Shown here in pieces: positions 18,667-27,232 of a stretch of 29,975 nt of DNA. The stretch is from Saprolegnia diclina VS20 (lineage: Eukaryota; Oomycota; Saprolegniomycetes; Saprolegniales; Saprolegniaceae). Below the pieces are notes generated by a model. That model did not search any database, was not told where the DNA came from, and saw nothing but the letters and a program-made list of their open reading frames with translations. The DNA is taken from assembly GCF_000281045.1 (NCBI RefSeq), contig NW_008246097.1, positions 60,471 through 90,445 of the forward strand. The letters are read 5' to 3'. Each line of letters opens with the position of its first letter. Positions within the stretch are counted from its first letter, which is position 1. Both the position numbers and the translations under genes were made by a program.

Positions 18667-20142
18667 ATGCGAAGACTGTGGCTCGTGCTCGGGCTCGTGG
18701 CGCGCCTCGTGACGCCGCAGCATCTGCAGACAACGCTCCACTGGTCCAACACGACCTTGGTTGCTGCCTCCGGAGCGAGAGACGCCGTCCACGCCGTTCT
18801 AGCGTCCGCAATGAGCCTTGAGCCCGCCGACCTGCAAGTGCGCAGCTTGTCGACGGTCGCGTCCAGCGATGTGGCAATGGTCCTATGGCTTCCGTACTCC
18901 CGTCCGACGATGGCAGCGCTGCAGAGGCGCTTTCAGATGGCTGTCGCTGGACATATTGTCCAAATTCTCACGACCGACTATATTGAGAGCGACGCGCCGT
19001 CAGGGCCGTGCTTCAGCGCCGCGTCCGTCGTCCCACTGGATTTGTTTCTGAGCAATTCTGCGTGGCCAACGTTCCAAGCGGACGTCGAGGCGTACGTTCG
19101 CGCACCTGTGGCACTGGTCGACGTGACCAGCGACAGCTTTACGCTCTGCGCGTGGACATCACCCGAAGCAGCAGCAACGACACTGGCCGAGTACCTTTCG
19201 TCGCAAACGACCGGCCTCACCGCTGCAGCAGCTCGACCGACCCCATCGAATATTTCAGTGGAATCGGCGCCGCCGACACCGACCGAGCACGACTGCCAAG
19301 GGTCGTTTTGTGCTGTCTTGCACTGGTCGATACCCAGCGCGCTGGTCCTAACAGCACCGACGGAGCTCGCAGCGTCGACGACACTGACCCGCGCCAGCAC
19401 CACACACGTGCGCGACGGAGACTTATGGCTTGTGTCGACATCCAACGACGGCGCTACATTGGGGTTTCGCTGCGTCTTGGCGTCGGCCAGCGGCCCTATC
19501 GACTTGACGTGGGCAGCGGAAAGACCATCCAGCGACGACGGTAGCGCGTCATCGGTGCTGACACCGTTGATCCTTCCCGACAACTGGAGCGCGCACTTGG
19601 CGTCCAAGTGGCATGACACGCACGTATTCATGACGATCGCGCTGTCACCACCGACCGACGAAGACGCGACTTGCATCGAGCTCGATGCGTGCTTGGCCGC
19701 GCTCGTCGACTGGCCGCTGCTGACAGCAGACCTGCGTGCCATGGACCCAAACTCGCGTGCCGACCTCTCATACATGTTTGCATCTTGTGACGCTGCGTCG
19801 TGGCACCAGTGGTACCTCGCAAATGCGCTCTCAATCGGCGTTTCGGTGGCTTTTCTCTTGACACCGGCGCAGCAGTCGCTCGACATCGTGCAAGCTCCCG
19901 GCACTCTGTCCGTACATTGCAACGGGACATTTAGCGAGATATCGTATGCCACGGCCGAGAGTCTGGGACGAGATGTGGCGGCCGCGATCGCCACGTGCAT
20001 CCGTGGTGACGTGACCACAACTGACGCATTCACGCTGACGTACCCGAGCGCATACCTCGGACCGACGCTGTGGTTGACATCGGACGCTGTTGTCGTGCAC
20101 TCCACGCCAGCATCGCTCGTTGCGGTCGCTCTTCCTAGCTAA
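18667..20142 (+). CDS. Large secreted protein of unknown function
   Basis: 491 residues, ATG 18667, single exon. The N-terminus MRRLWLVLGLVARLVTPQ is a signal peptide. No known domain is recognised. The protein is rich in Ser, Thr, Ala and Val and has several cysteines and a few sequons (NTT, NIS, NGT). Two related blocks are visible: HLQTTLHWSNTTLVAASGA near residue 19 and FCAVLHWSIPSALVLTAP near residue 217. This suggests an old internal duplication of an extracellular beta-rich domain. A Pro/Thr linker (PTPSNISVESAPPTPTEHD) precedes the second block. No membrane anchor is seen at the C-terminus. The stop codon overlaps an AATAAA (20141-20146), a candidate polyadenylation signal. Extracellular location is inferred from the signal peptide. 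Confidence 0.75.
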   Translation: MRRLWLVLGLVARLVTPQHLQTTLHWSNTTLVAASGARDAVHAVLASAMSLEPADLQVRSLSTVASSDVAMVLWLPYSRPTMAALQRRFQMAVAGHIVQILTTDYIESDAPSGPCFSAASVVPLDLFLSNSAWPTFQADVEAYVRAPVALVDVTSDSFTLCAWTSPEAAATTLAEYLSSQTTGLTAAAARPTPSNISVESAPPTPTEHDCQGSFCAVLHWSIPSALVLTAPTELAASTTLTRASTTHVRDGDLWLVSTSNDGATLGFRCVLASASGPIDLTWAAERPSSDDGSASSVLTPLILPDNWSAHLASKWHDTHVFMTIALSPPTDEDATCIELDACLAALVDWPLLTADLRAMDPNSRADLSYMFASCDAASWHQWYLANALSIGVSVAFLLTPAQQSLDIVQAPGTLSVHCNGTFSEISYATAESLGRDVAAAIATCIRGDVTTTDAFTLTYPSAYLGPTLWLTSDAVVVHSTPASLVAVALPS

Positions 20143-20353
20143 TAAAGACATACGTTCTTCGCTCTTGAGCCATCATCAACGCTTGAAAGTAAAATTCCTT
20201 GCCAGTCACGATACTCCAACACCGCAGACAAAATTGTTGCACTACATATAGACTTGTTTTTTATTCCCAGTTTTAGCGATAGACAATTTTGTTTGTGTGG
20301 TGAGATGTGCATAATATATTCTAGTACTCTGGGTACGTTGTGGAGGTCCCACG

Positions 20354-21352
20354 CTACAAAAGCTTGGCTTCAATGTCTTTGACGAGGCCCTCCGAGACTT
20401 CCCACAGCTGCCGCGCGAGATCGGCGTCGGTGGCTTTCGGGTGCAGCTCAGTACTGAGCTGGCAGTCGGCGTAGTAGCCGCCCGGTTGCACGGTCGGGTC
20501 CAGCGCCGCAACGACCGTCGTCGCCGCACCTTGCGCGATCGACTTCATTGGCTCTCGGAATGCGCGCATCAACATACCCGTGCGCAAGCCCGAGAGACTG
20601 CGCGCGGTGCTGGCAATACCCATGTGGCGGGTGAGCTCAGTCGCGACAATCACACCAGGATGCAGTGCGACCGAAATGACGTGCTGGCTCGCATACCGCT
20701 TGTTGAGTTCGTTGGAGAAGAGGACGTTGGCGAGCTTGGCCATCCCGTAGCGCTCCCACTCGTAGTACGACTTGTCGCCGCTGAGGTCGTCGAGAAGGAT
20801 TCCTTCGTCCGGCGCGTAGAGGTTCTGGCCCATGGACGAGAGGTTCACGACGCGCGCGGGGGCGTCCGCCGTGCCCGTCCACTGCAGCGCCGGCAATAGC
20901 AGCTTGGTCAGGTAGAAATGACCAATGTGGTTGACGCCAAACTGCATTTCCAGCCCGTCGGTCGTTGTGGTCTTGGGACAGGCCATGACACCCGCGTTGT
21001 TGATGAGAATGTCCAGCCGCTCGTGCTTGGCGCTGAACGCCGTCACAAATGCTTTGATCGACGCCAACGATGCCAAGTCGAGCTCCAAGAACGAGACCTT
21101 GGCGTCGGGCTGCGCTTTGAGAATCAGAGCCACAGCTGCTTCGCCCTTGGGGGCCGAGCGACAGGCGATGACGACGGTGGCACCTTTAGCCGCGAGGACC
21201 CGCGCCGTCTCGAGGCCGAGGCCCGTGTTGGCGCCCGTGATGAGCACGACCTTGTCCTTGCAGTGAGGAGCGAACGCGTCGGCGACTTGGTCTGCGGTTG
21301 TCGTGGCGTTGAAGGCGCCGTCGGTTGATGCTGACGACGCTTGGTTGCCCAT
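20354..21352 (-). CDS. Short-chain dehydrogenase/reductase, retinol-dehydrogenase-like, copy A
   Basis: 332 residues, ATG 21352-21350 (MGNQASSAST). The frame upstream is open, but homology with copy B and the position of the CCAAT pair favour this start. Classical SDR motifs: VLITGANTGLG (TGxxxGxG cofactor motif, 39-46), ILINNAGV (118-121), VVNLSSMG (Ser173) and the YGMAK active site (Tyr202, Lys206). Sequence style (NHIGHFYLTKLLLP, RVVNLSS, KLANVLFSNEL) is that of the RDH/WWOX-like group using NADP(H). The true substrate (retinoid, sterol, lipid aldehyde) cannot be read. There is no transmembrane segment. The N-terminus MGNQAS fits an N-myristoylation site, which could attach it to membranes (inference). 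Tandem with copy B upstream. Confidence 0.9.
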   Translation of the reverse strand: MGNQASSASTDGAFNATTTADQVADAFAPHCKDKVVLITGANTGLGLETARVLAAKGATVVIACRSAPKGEAAVALILKAQPDAKVSFLELDLASLASIKAFVTAFSAKHERLDILINNAGVMACPKTTTTDGLEMQFGVNHIGHFYLTKLLLPALQWTGTADAPARVVNLSSMGQNLYAPDEGILLDDLSGDKSYYEWERYGMAKLANVLFSNELNKRYASQHVISVALHPGVIVATELTRHMGIASTARSLSGLRTGMLMRAFREPMKSIAQGAATTVVAALDPTVQPGGYYADCQLSTELHPKATDADLARQLWEVSEGLVKDIEAKLL

Positions 21353-21805
21353 TGCCCGATCTAAATTCAAAATGAGCGTGAGCTGTGGCGGTTGGGTGAT
21401 TGAGTCATGCGTGATTGGCTCGTTTTCGCAGAATATCCGCCAATCACGCATCAGGAATCGTTCTACCTGGCGCCATTTTGGACGTTTGGGGATCCATGGA
21501 CGAAAAAAATAGAGTCGAGACCGGTAATGAGAGCTACTAGGCGAGTGGGAAGGTATGAGACATAGCGCAGTCGAGTACGTTCGAGCAGCTCGCATTCTCG
21601 CCAAGCGCACGTTCCCGATCAACCGACACGACCACGGCCGTCTGCGCGAACCCCAGCGTCTCGAGGCGCTTGACCAACGCGATTTTGCATGGTCGTGTGC
21701 AGAATATACTTGAATTTATTGTTTCCCTTCCACCTTGTTAGTGCTATAAGAGCCAACAACAAGTAAGAGAAAAGTCAACATCAAAAGAGCGTTAGTAGGC
21801 ACAAA
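21353..21805. other. Intergenic between the two SDR genes
   Basis: The promoter of copy A with a 13-bp inverted repeat containing CCAAT (21407-21451), listed separately. The remainder up to 21805 has no supported gene. Confidence 0.5.
21407..21451 (-). promoter_or_regulatory. Inverted CCAAT pair upstream of SDR copy A
   Basis: ATGCGTGATTGGC (21407-21419) and GCCAATCACGCAT (21439-21451) are perfect reverse complements. They flank 19 nt and lie 55-99 nt upstream of the ATG. Each arm carries a CCAAT core, the site bound by NF-Y/HAP complexes (family knowledge). Confidence 0.6.
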
Positions 21806-22804
21806 CTAGGGCAGCTTGGCCACTACCTCGTTCACGAGCGACTCGCTAACGTCCCAGAGCTTGGCCGCGAGGTCAGCGTCGGTCGCTTTCGGGTGGAGTT
21901 CGTCGCTGACTTGGCAGTCCAAGTAGTAGGCGCCCGGCACAACGTCGGGGCGGAGGGCCGTCGCGACCGTGGTTGCCACGCCCTGCGGGATCGACTTGAA
22001 ACTCTCACAGAAAAGCCGGCGCATCGTGCCCGCGCGCAGCCCCGAGATTGCGCGCAGAGCATTGCCGAGACCCACAAAGCGCGAGAGCTCCGAGCTCGGG
22101 ATCGAGCCCGGGTGCAGCGAGACGGAAATGACGTTCTGGCTCGCATACCGCTTGTTGAGCTCCTTGGCAAAAAGGACGTTGGCGAGCTTGGCGTGGCCAT
22201 AGCGCTCCCACGAGTGGTAGTGCTTGTCGCCGTTGAGGTCGTCAAATAGAATCCCTTGCTCGGGCGCAAAGAGATACTGTGCAAGCGACGCGAGGTTGAC
22301 CACGCGGGCCGGCGCGGCCGGCGTCCCCGTCTTGATCAGCGTCGGCAAGAGGAGTTTGGTCAAGTAGAAATGGCCAATGTGGTTGACGCCAAACTGCGTC
22401 TCAAACCCGTTAGTCGTTGGCGCCTTGGGACACGCCATGACACCGGCGTTGTTGATGAGGACGTGCAGTGCGTCGTGCTTGGCCTCGAACGCAGCTGCAA
22501 ACGCCTTGATCGACGCCAGCGACGCCAGGTCCAGCGGCAGAAACGACACTTTGGCGTCGGGCTGCGCGCTGAGGATCGACGCGACGGCCGCGTCGCCTTT
22601 GGAGGGCGTCCGGCAGGCGATGACGACGGTCGCGCCCTTGGCCGCGAGGACCCGTGCCGTCTCGAGACCGAGGCCCGTGTTGGCGCCCGTGATGAGCACG
22701 ACCTTTTGCGGGACCTCGGCGGCCAAAACAGTAGCGACCTGCTCGCCCGTGGTGTAAAAGTCGAACGCGGCTGGCGTCAGTGGCGCCGAGTGATGACTGC
22801 CCAT
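21806..22804 (-). CDS. Short-chain dehydrogenase/reductase, retinol-dehydrogenase-like, copy B
   Basis: 332 residues from ATG 22804-22802 (MGSHHSAPLT). It aligns with copy A through at least residue 210 without gaps and has the same length, which supports this start over the ATG at 22870 (22 residues longer). Motifs: VLITGANTGLG (39-46), INNAGV, VVNLASLAQ (catalytic Ser173 kept; the preceding Ser is Ala), YGHAK (Tyr202, Lys206). The main differences from copy A are in the substrate-side segments (YLFAPEQGILFDD, GLGNALRAISG), so substrate range may differ. MGSHHS again fits an N-myristoylation motif. Gene order A then B on the same strand, 450 nt apart, indicates tandem duplication. Confidence 0.9.
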   Translation of the reverse strand: MGSHHSAPLTPAAFDFYTTGEQVATVLAAEVPQKVVLITGANTGLGLETARVLAAKGATVVIACRTPSKGDAAVASILSAQPDAKVSFLPLDLASLASIKAFAAAFEAKHDALHVLINNAGVMACPKAPTTNGFETQFGVNHIGHFYLTKLLLPTLIKTGTPAAPARVVNLASLAQYLFAPEQGILFDDLNGDKHYHSWERYGHAKLANVLFAKELNKRYASQNVISVSLHPGSIPSSELSRFVGLGNALRAISGLRAGTMRRLFCESFKSIPQGVATTVATALRPDVVPGAYYLDCQVSDELHPKATDADLAAKLWDVSESLVNEVVAKLP

Positions 22805-22870
22805 GTCGCTGGAGCTTGGGAAGTTTGATTGTGGCAACCTGTTGTCGTCAAGCGGTGAAAGTCCGTCCAT

Positions 22871-22923
22871 GATTGGCTGGGACGGGCCAATCGGTGGGGT
22901 GTTCAGCGAAAAAAGACACCAAT
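22871..22923 (-). promoter_or_regulatory. CCAAT cluster upstream of SDR copy B
   Basis: GATTGGC (22871-22877) and GCCAATC (22886-22892) form a perfect 7-bp inverted pair. A third CCAAT lies at 22919-22923. They lie 67-119 nt upstream of the ATG at 22804. With the upstream ATG (22870) they would touch the coding start, which is unlikely. Confidence 0.55.
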
Positions 22924-23070
22924 CAGAGACGGCGATGGATTCGTATTGCGATACCGTTTCTAAACGACGGTGGCGGGAATGACGTGGCGTGGCACGGCGG
23001 ACAAAGCCGACGATGAACGAGATCTAGTATCTGGTCCCCCTCTCCTCTACTACGAAGTACCGTGCGTACC

Positions 23071-23125
23071 CAAGCACAAGCACAAGTTTGTTGAATGGGA
23101 TTCAACAAATTTGTCCTTGTCCTTG
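23071..23125. repeat. Inverted repeat: 26-nt arms, 3-nt loop
   Basis: The left arm (23071-23096, beginning CAAGCACAAG and ending TTGTTGAAT) and the right arm (23100-23125, beginning ATTCAACAAA) are reverse complements with three mismatches. One mismatch allows a G-U pair in RNA. The loop is GGG (23097-23099). Arms contain CAAGCA and CCTTGT sub-repeats. Confidence 0.75.
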
Positions 23126-23511
23126 TGCTTGACCTTCTCCACAGCACCTTAGCTTGAGCCGCGAACGAGGTAATACTTGAGTCCAAGGCAGTCTTAGTTG
23201 TATTGGTCACTAGAACTTAGTCTTGTTGGTATTATGTGTACTAGTATGTGTTGAACGAGGCAAGAGCAGGGGCGGGGGGCTTGGCGTAAACTGGTGGCCG
23301 AGTGCATCGCTCTGCCTCAAGAGAGCACTGCAAATATCATGCCAATGGCGGCAACGCTCAAGCCAGAGAGTCGAACGACTGCTGCAGGAGGGTCTCTCCA
23401 GACCAACGACCGTCATTTTGGGCTGGTCGTCCGCGGCCTTCGTTGCTGCGTTGTTCGCGAAGTCTTCGTGTCGGCGTATCCGGATGTAATCCGGAGTGTA
23501 GGTCCTCTGTA

Positions 23512-23532
23512 ATTGGTCTCTTTTTGGCCAAT
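23512..23532 (+). promoter_or_regulatory. Inverted CCAAT pair upstream of ubiquilin
   Basis: ATTGG (23512-23516) and CCAAT (23528-23532) lie 61-81 nt upstream of the ubiquilin ATG, similar in arrangement and distance to the SDR promoters. Confidence 0.5.
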
Positions 23533-23592
23533 CCTGATGCGCGCCGTGGCGGAAGCCGTCATTTTCGATTCTCGAAAGGAGCGGCCGACGTC

Positions 23593-25062
23593 ATGCGCGT
23601 GTCCGTCACAGTCAAACGGTCGAACGGAGAAAAGTTCGTCGTCGAAGCCGAGCTCGATGGCACCGTCTTGGCTTTCAAGGAGGAGCTCGAGCAGACGACG
23701 CAGGTCACGCCGGCCCTCCAGCGCCTCATCTACAAGGGCAAGGTCCTCAAGGACGAACTGACGCTGGCCAGCTACGAACTTGAGGCCAACCAGACCATCT
23801 ACTTTGTCAAGGGCGCCGCGGCCAAGACCGCACCGGCCGCGCCTACTACGCCGGCGGCAGCACCTGCCCCTGCAGCGGCGACACCGACGCCCGCCCCGGC
23901 GGCCAACCCGTTTGGCGCTTCGCCGTTCGGTGCCTCGCCGTTTGGCGCTAGTCCGTCTCCGTTCGGCGGCATGGGCGGTATGGGTGGTATGCCTGGCATG
24001 CAGCAGATGCTCCAGAACCCCGAAATGATGCAGCAGATGATGGAGTCGCCGATGATGCAGAGCCTCATGAACAACCCCGAGGTCATGCGCAACATGATGC
24101 AAGCCAACCCGGCCATGCGCCAGCTCCTCGAGCAGAACCCCGAGCTCAACCACGTCATGAACGACCCAGAGATGCTTCGCCGGAGCATGGAGGCCATGCG
24201 CAACCCCGCGGCCATGCGCGAGATGATGCGCAGCCAAGACACGGCGCTCCGGAACATCGAGTCGCATCCCGAAGGCTTCAACGCACTTCGCCGCATGTAC
24301 ACGGAAGTTCAAGAGCCCCTCATGAACGCCGCCAGCAGCGGCGCGAGCATGCAGGGCTCGGCCTTCCCGATGCCCGGCGCTGTCGGTGGCACAACGCCGA
24401 CGCCTCCTGCGGCCACGACCGCATCGACGACACCGGCCAACCCGTGGGGTACACCTTCGACGACGACGGTGCCGGCGACAGGCATGAGCCCGTTTGGTGC
24501 CAACCCGTGGGGCGCTAGCCCGTTCGGCGCGGGGGCGAATCCTCTCGGCACCGGCGGCTTTGACCCGGCCATGCTCAACGACCCGATGGTGCGCGGGATG
24601 ATGGAGCAGCTGAGCAACAACCCGGAGATGATGCGCTCGATGATGGAGATGAACCCGCAGCTCCAGGCGCTCGACCCCGCGGTGCGCGAGCAGCTCCTCA
24701 ACCCCGAGACGCTCCGCACGATGATGAACCCGGCCAACTTGCAGGCCATCATGCAGATGCAAGCGGCGATGCAGCAGCTCCAGGGCACTGGCATGCTCGG
24801 CAACCTCGGCGCGCCGCCGGCCGGCGCGGACGCTGCTGCCAATCCGTTTGGTGCGCCGAACCCGTTCCTCAACAACCCCTTTAGCGGCGGCTTTGGGGCC
24901 CCCGCCGCCCCGGCCGGCAACCCGGAAGAGCTCTACGCGTCTCAACTCACACAGCTCGTCGACATGGGCTTCACGAACCGCGACCAGAACCTCCGCGCGC
25001 TGCAAGCGACCTTTGGCAACGTCAACGCTGCCGTCGACCGGATCTTGAGCGGTCTGTCTTGA
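23593..25062 (+). CDS. UBQLN: Ubiquilin (UBL-STI1-STI1-UBA shuttle)
   Basis: 489 residues from ATG 23593 (MRVSVTVKRSNGEKF). The ubiquitin-like domain (1-74) is LIYKGKVLKDELTLASYELEANQTI. An Ala/Pro/Thr linker with FGASPFGASPFGAS repeats follows (75-135). STI1 block 1 (about 137-245) has Met/Asn/Pro repeats such as QNPEMMQQMM and NNPEVMRNMMQ. STI1 block 2 is about 326-395. The C-terminal UBA (about 445-487) has the MGF loop (458-460). Ubiquilin/Dsk2 carries ubiquitinated or mislocalised membrane proteins to the 26S proteasome: UBL binds the proteasome, UBA binds ubiquitin, STI1 binds hydrophobic segments (family knowledge). The order and size match the family. The frame is open upstream, but the UBL begins right at this Met. 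Two genes for ER protein insertion follow downstream. Confidence 0.95.
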   Translation: MRVSVTVKRSNGEKFVVEAELDGTVLAFKEELEQTTQVTPALQRLIYKGKVLKDELTLASYELEANQTIYFVKGAAAKTAPAAPTTPAAAPAPAAATPTPAPAANPFGASPFGASPFGASPSPFGGMGGMGGMPGMQQMLQNPEMMQQMMESPMMQSLMNNPEVMRNMMQANPAMRQLLEQNPELNHVMNDPEMLRRSMEAMRNPAAMREMMRSQDTALRNIESHPEGFNALRRMYTEVQEPLMNAASSGASMQGSAFPMPGAVGGTTPTPPAATTASTTPANPWGTPSTTTVPATGMSPFGANPWGASPFGAGANPLGTGGFDPAMLNDPMVRGMMEQLSNNPEMMRSMMEMNPQLQALDPAVREQLLNPETLRTMMNPANLQAIMQMQAAMQQLQGTGMLGNLGAPPAGADAAANPFGAPNPFLNNPFSGGFGAPAAPAGNPEELYASQLTQLVDMGFTNRDQNLRALQATFGNVNAAVDRILSGLS

Positions 25063-25556
25063 AAATTTTTGGTGCTTCCCAGTTCCACATCTGGTTTCTT
25101 TTCTGGTTTCTGCGAATCGATGCGGTGGCGCTTTGGGGAGGAGTCTAGATCGAGTAGTGTAGCGTCCCAGTCGCGTCTTCGTTCCTGCTTGAGCGAGATG
25201 GGTACGCAGCCACGTCATCGACTCGGCATGTGTCTGTTGGCAGGTCGGTTTTTCGAATTCGGTTGTGCCACGTGTCCCATACAAAGAACAAGACGCTTTC
25301 ATACAATGCATTTTGGAGATTCTGATACAAATAGCAAGGTATTTTTATTCCGCCTTCCTATCGCGGGCCACGTAGCCAAATATATTGTGGTTTGTATGGT
25401 ATACAATTTCAAGGCCAAATCGATCCAAGATGCTAAATGGCGCATGCTCATTGGCTGCACCGCAGCCAATCCAACGCGACGCGACGCAATCAGCACTGAT
25501 ACCATCAACCAGCAACACACGCAGAGTGGCTCATTCTCACATTCGCGACGACGTCC
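25063..25556. other. Intergenic, ubiquilin 3' end to the Sec62a promoter
   Basis: No gene seen. A strong inverted CCAAT pair lies at 25450-25470, listed separately. Confidence 0.5.
25450..25470 (+). promoter_or_regulatory. Inverted CCAAT pair upstream of Sec62a
   Basis: ATTGGCTGC (25450-25458) and GCAGCCAAT (25462-25470) are perfect 9-bp reverse complements with a 3-nt spacer, 87-107 nt upstream of the ATG at 25557. Confidence 0.6.
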
Positions 25557-26450
25557 ATGGCGCCGCAGCTCATGACCGACGCGATGGACTCGTTCCTGCA
25601 GCAGCAGTTTGACGCTGCGCCACGCACGGTCCTGGACGCGCCGTCCGCCGCTTCGCCCATCGTCGTCCTCGAGATGGACGAGACGCAAGCCATCGCAGAC
25701 GCACTGCGCTCGCGCAAGACGTACCGCGATGCCATCGAGATGGAGCGACGCGTCGAGTACTTTCGCGGCAAGGACATCCGCCGCTGCTTCCCGGATGCGT
25801 CGCCCGACACGCTCGCGAGCTACGGCCACTCGCTGCTCTACCACGGCTTTATCCACCGCTCCGAGAAGGTGGCGACAGCCAAGAAGCTCAAGGGCACGCC
25901 AACGACGCTCGCGATTGCAAAGGACCAGGCGTTCGCGACCGACGGCTTGTACACGTGGATGTACGAAGGCTCGGCGACACTCCGCAACGTGCTTACGGTC
26001 GCGCTGGTCTGCTTTGCAGGCCTCTGCACGCTCTACCCTCTCTGGCCGCTCTGGGCGCAGTCGGCGGTTTGGAACAGCGGAGTCACGCTGGCACTCGCGA
26101 GCACGGCCGTTGGGTGTGTGCGCGTGAGCGTCTGGCTTAGTATTTGGCTCGCAACGGGACGCCATGTGTGGCTTCTCCCCAGCTTTCCTCTGCTTACGTC
26201 GCCGCTTCTGGAAGAAGGCAAGGCGCCGCTCGGGTCGATGACAAAGCGACTGGTCGTGGCAACGGCACTCGTGGCGACCGCAGCCTACTTTGTCTACAAT
26301 CCCATGTCGTTTGGGAAGCGCGGCGCGTTCGGCTTTGGGCGGCAGCTCGTGCGTGAGGCGTACAAGGGCACGGTGCTCAACCGCTTCTCGCAGCAAGAAA
26401 AGGACTTTGTCTACTCGATCTTCCGCGTCCTCCGCCGCTTGCTCGTGTAA
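25557..26450 (+). CDS. SEC62: Sec62 paralogue A (ER translocon), diverged
   Basis: 297 residues, ATG 25557 (MAPQLMTDAM; second ATG at 25572). Sec62 features in order: a soluble N-terminal domain with VEYFRGKDIRRCF and LLYHGFIHRSEK, the signature TDGLYTWMYEG (128-138), membrane span 1 (about 144-162) running into YPLWPLW, span 2 (about 175-199), WLLPSF (205-210), and a third hydrophobic stretch (about 229-247). Sec62 works with Sec61/Sec63 in post-translational import into the ER (known). Compared with copy B it lacks the acidic C-terminal tail, ending in a basic RVLRRLLV, and span 2 is less hydrophobic. It may be specialised or degenerate. It starts about 1.7 kb before copy B. Confidence 0.85.
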   Translation: MAPQLMTDAMDSFLQQQFDAAPRTVLDAPSAASPIVVLEMDETQAIADALRSRKTYRDAIEMERRVEYFRGKDIRRCFPDASPDTLASYGHSLLYHGFIHRSEKVATAKKLKGTPTTLAIAKDQAFATDGLYTWMYEGSATLRNVLTVALVCFAGLCTLYPLWPLWAQSAVWNSGVTLALASTAVGCVRVSVWLSIWLATGRHVWLLPSFPLLTSPLLEEGKAPLGSMTKRLVVATALVATAAYFVYNPMSFGKRGAFGFGRQLVREAYKGTVLNRFSQQEKDFVYSIFRVLRRLLV

Positions 26451-27232
26451 CTCTTTCGATGTATATTTAGCGTAACCCAGCATGTACACTATTCTTTCCG
26501 TAACTTTAGCGCTCCATGTGTCAATGAAACAAGGGACGGGAGATGTCCTGGCAAGCCCGGCGCGCTGCGACATGGACACCGATGGTCCGACGTGCGACGA
26601 CGAATCTCGAGGATGCTCCTCCGAGCAAGCACCGCACGCCATGGACACACGTGCTGGCAACGGCCGAAGAAAGGTCGGACAGAAACAGGCAGACGCAACA
26701 TCGAGCTCTGAACAGACCAACATACCGTGCGCCCGCTTGTCAAGCTCTGCTGCGAAGACCCACCGCGGGCGCGTATCCAGGCACCTGTCGAGCGGACGTG
26801 GGCTGGCGCTGCTATAGCATACGTCCTCGATACTTCCCGATTGATTGCGGAGCTCCATCAGCATGCCAATCGTTGCGGGCGGCGAGCCGCGGTGCCATCC
26901 ATTTTCGCCGGGCGGCGAGCCGCGGTGCCATCCATTTTCGCCGGGCGCGCTTGCTTGCAACGGGAGGCCGTTCGGTCCAATGCGTCGCCCAAGGCCCTTG
27001 GCTCGCGCCGCCGCTGCGTGCGCTCGGCATCACCGTCCGCCTCAAGGTCTGTGCTGTCGCCACGCGGTCGCGTCCCCAGGTGTCGAGTGTGTTCGCATCA
27101 ACAGGGTCGACCGGATACTGTTGTCGTATCCGTACAGCGGAAACCACTTGGCGTTTGTATGTCGTAGCCACGTCACCGTTTTTTGTATGGAAATTGGAAA
27201 ATTCACTTCCCATTTTCATTCCAAGTAGAGCA
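26451..27232. other. Intergenic between Sec62 copies
   Basis: Holds a 33-nt tandem repeat (26877-26942). A plus-strand ORF at 26482-26817 begins with a hydrophobic stretch (MYTILSVTLALHV) but is otherwise featureless, so it is not called. An ATTGG at 27193-27197 lies about 40 nt before the Sec62b ATG. Confidence 0.5.
26877..26942. repeat. Tandem repeat, two identical 33-nt units
   Basis: The unit begins GGGCGGCGAGCCGCGGTGCC and ends ATTTTCGCC. Copies at 26877-26909 and 26910-26942 are identical. A few bases of a third follow (GGGCG). The length is a multiple of three, but no coding frame here is supported. Confidence 0.85.

Larger units (their letters stand above)
22805..23592. other. Divergent promoter region with a long hairpin
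   Basis: The shared upstream region of SDR copy B (minus) and ubiquilin (plus). It contains CCAAT elements near both genes and an inverted repeat at 23071-23125, listed separately. No coding sequence supported. Confidence 0.5.

Noticed and set aside
18978-20105. Minus-strand open frame of about 375 codons
   Set aside because: Antisense of the signal-peptide-bearing 491-residue protein. It starts without a targeting sequence and shows only Ser/Val-rich composition.
23413-25311. Very long minus-strand open frame (about 630 codons) opposite ubiquilin
   Set aside because: It is the antisense of a clear ubiquilin. Its His/Arg/Leu-rich sequence arises from the codon pattern of the plus strand, and it has no domain.
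26482-26817. 111-codon plus-strand ORF with a hydrophobic start between the Sec62 copies
   Set aside because: The hydrophobic stretch is short and the rest is random-looking; no splice sites, repeats or conserved motif support it.
25299-26960. Minus-strand open frame of about 550 codons opposite Sec62a
   Set aside because: Antisense of Sec62a and the 33-nt repeat; no family resemblance.
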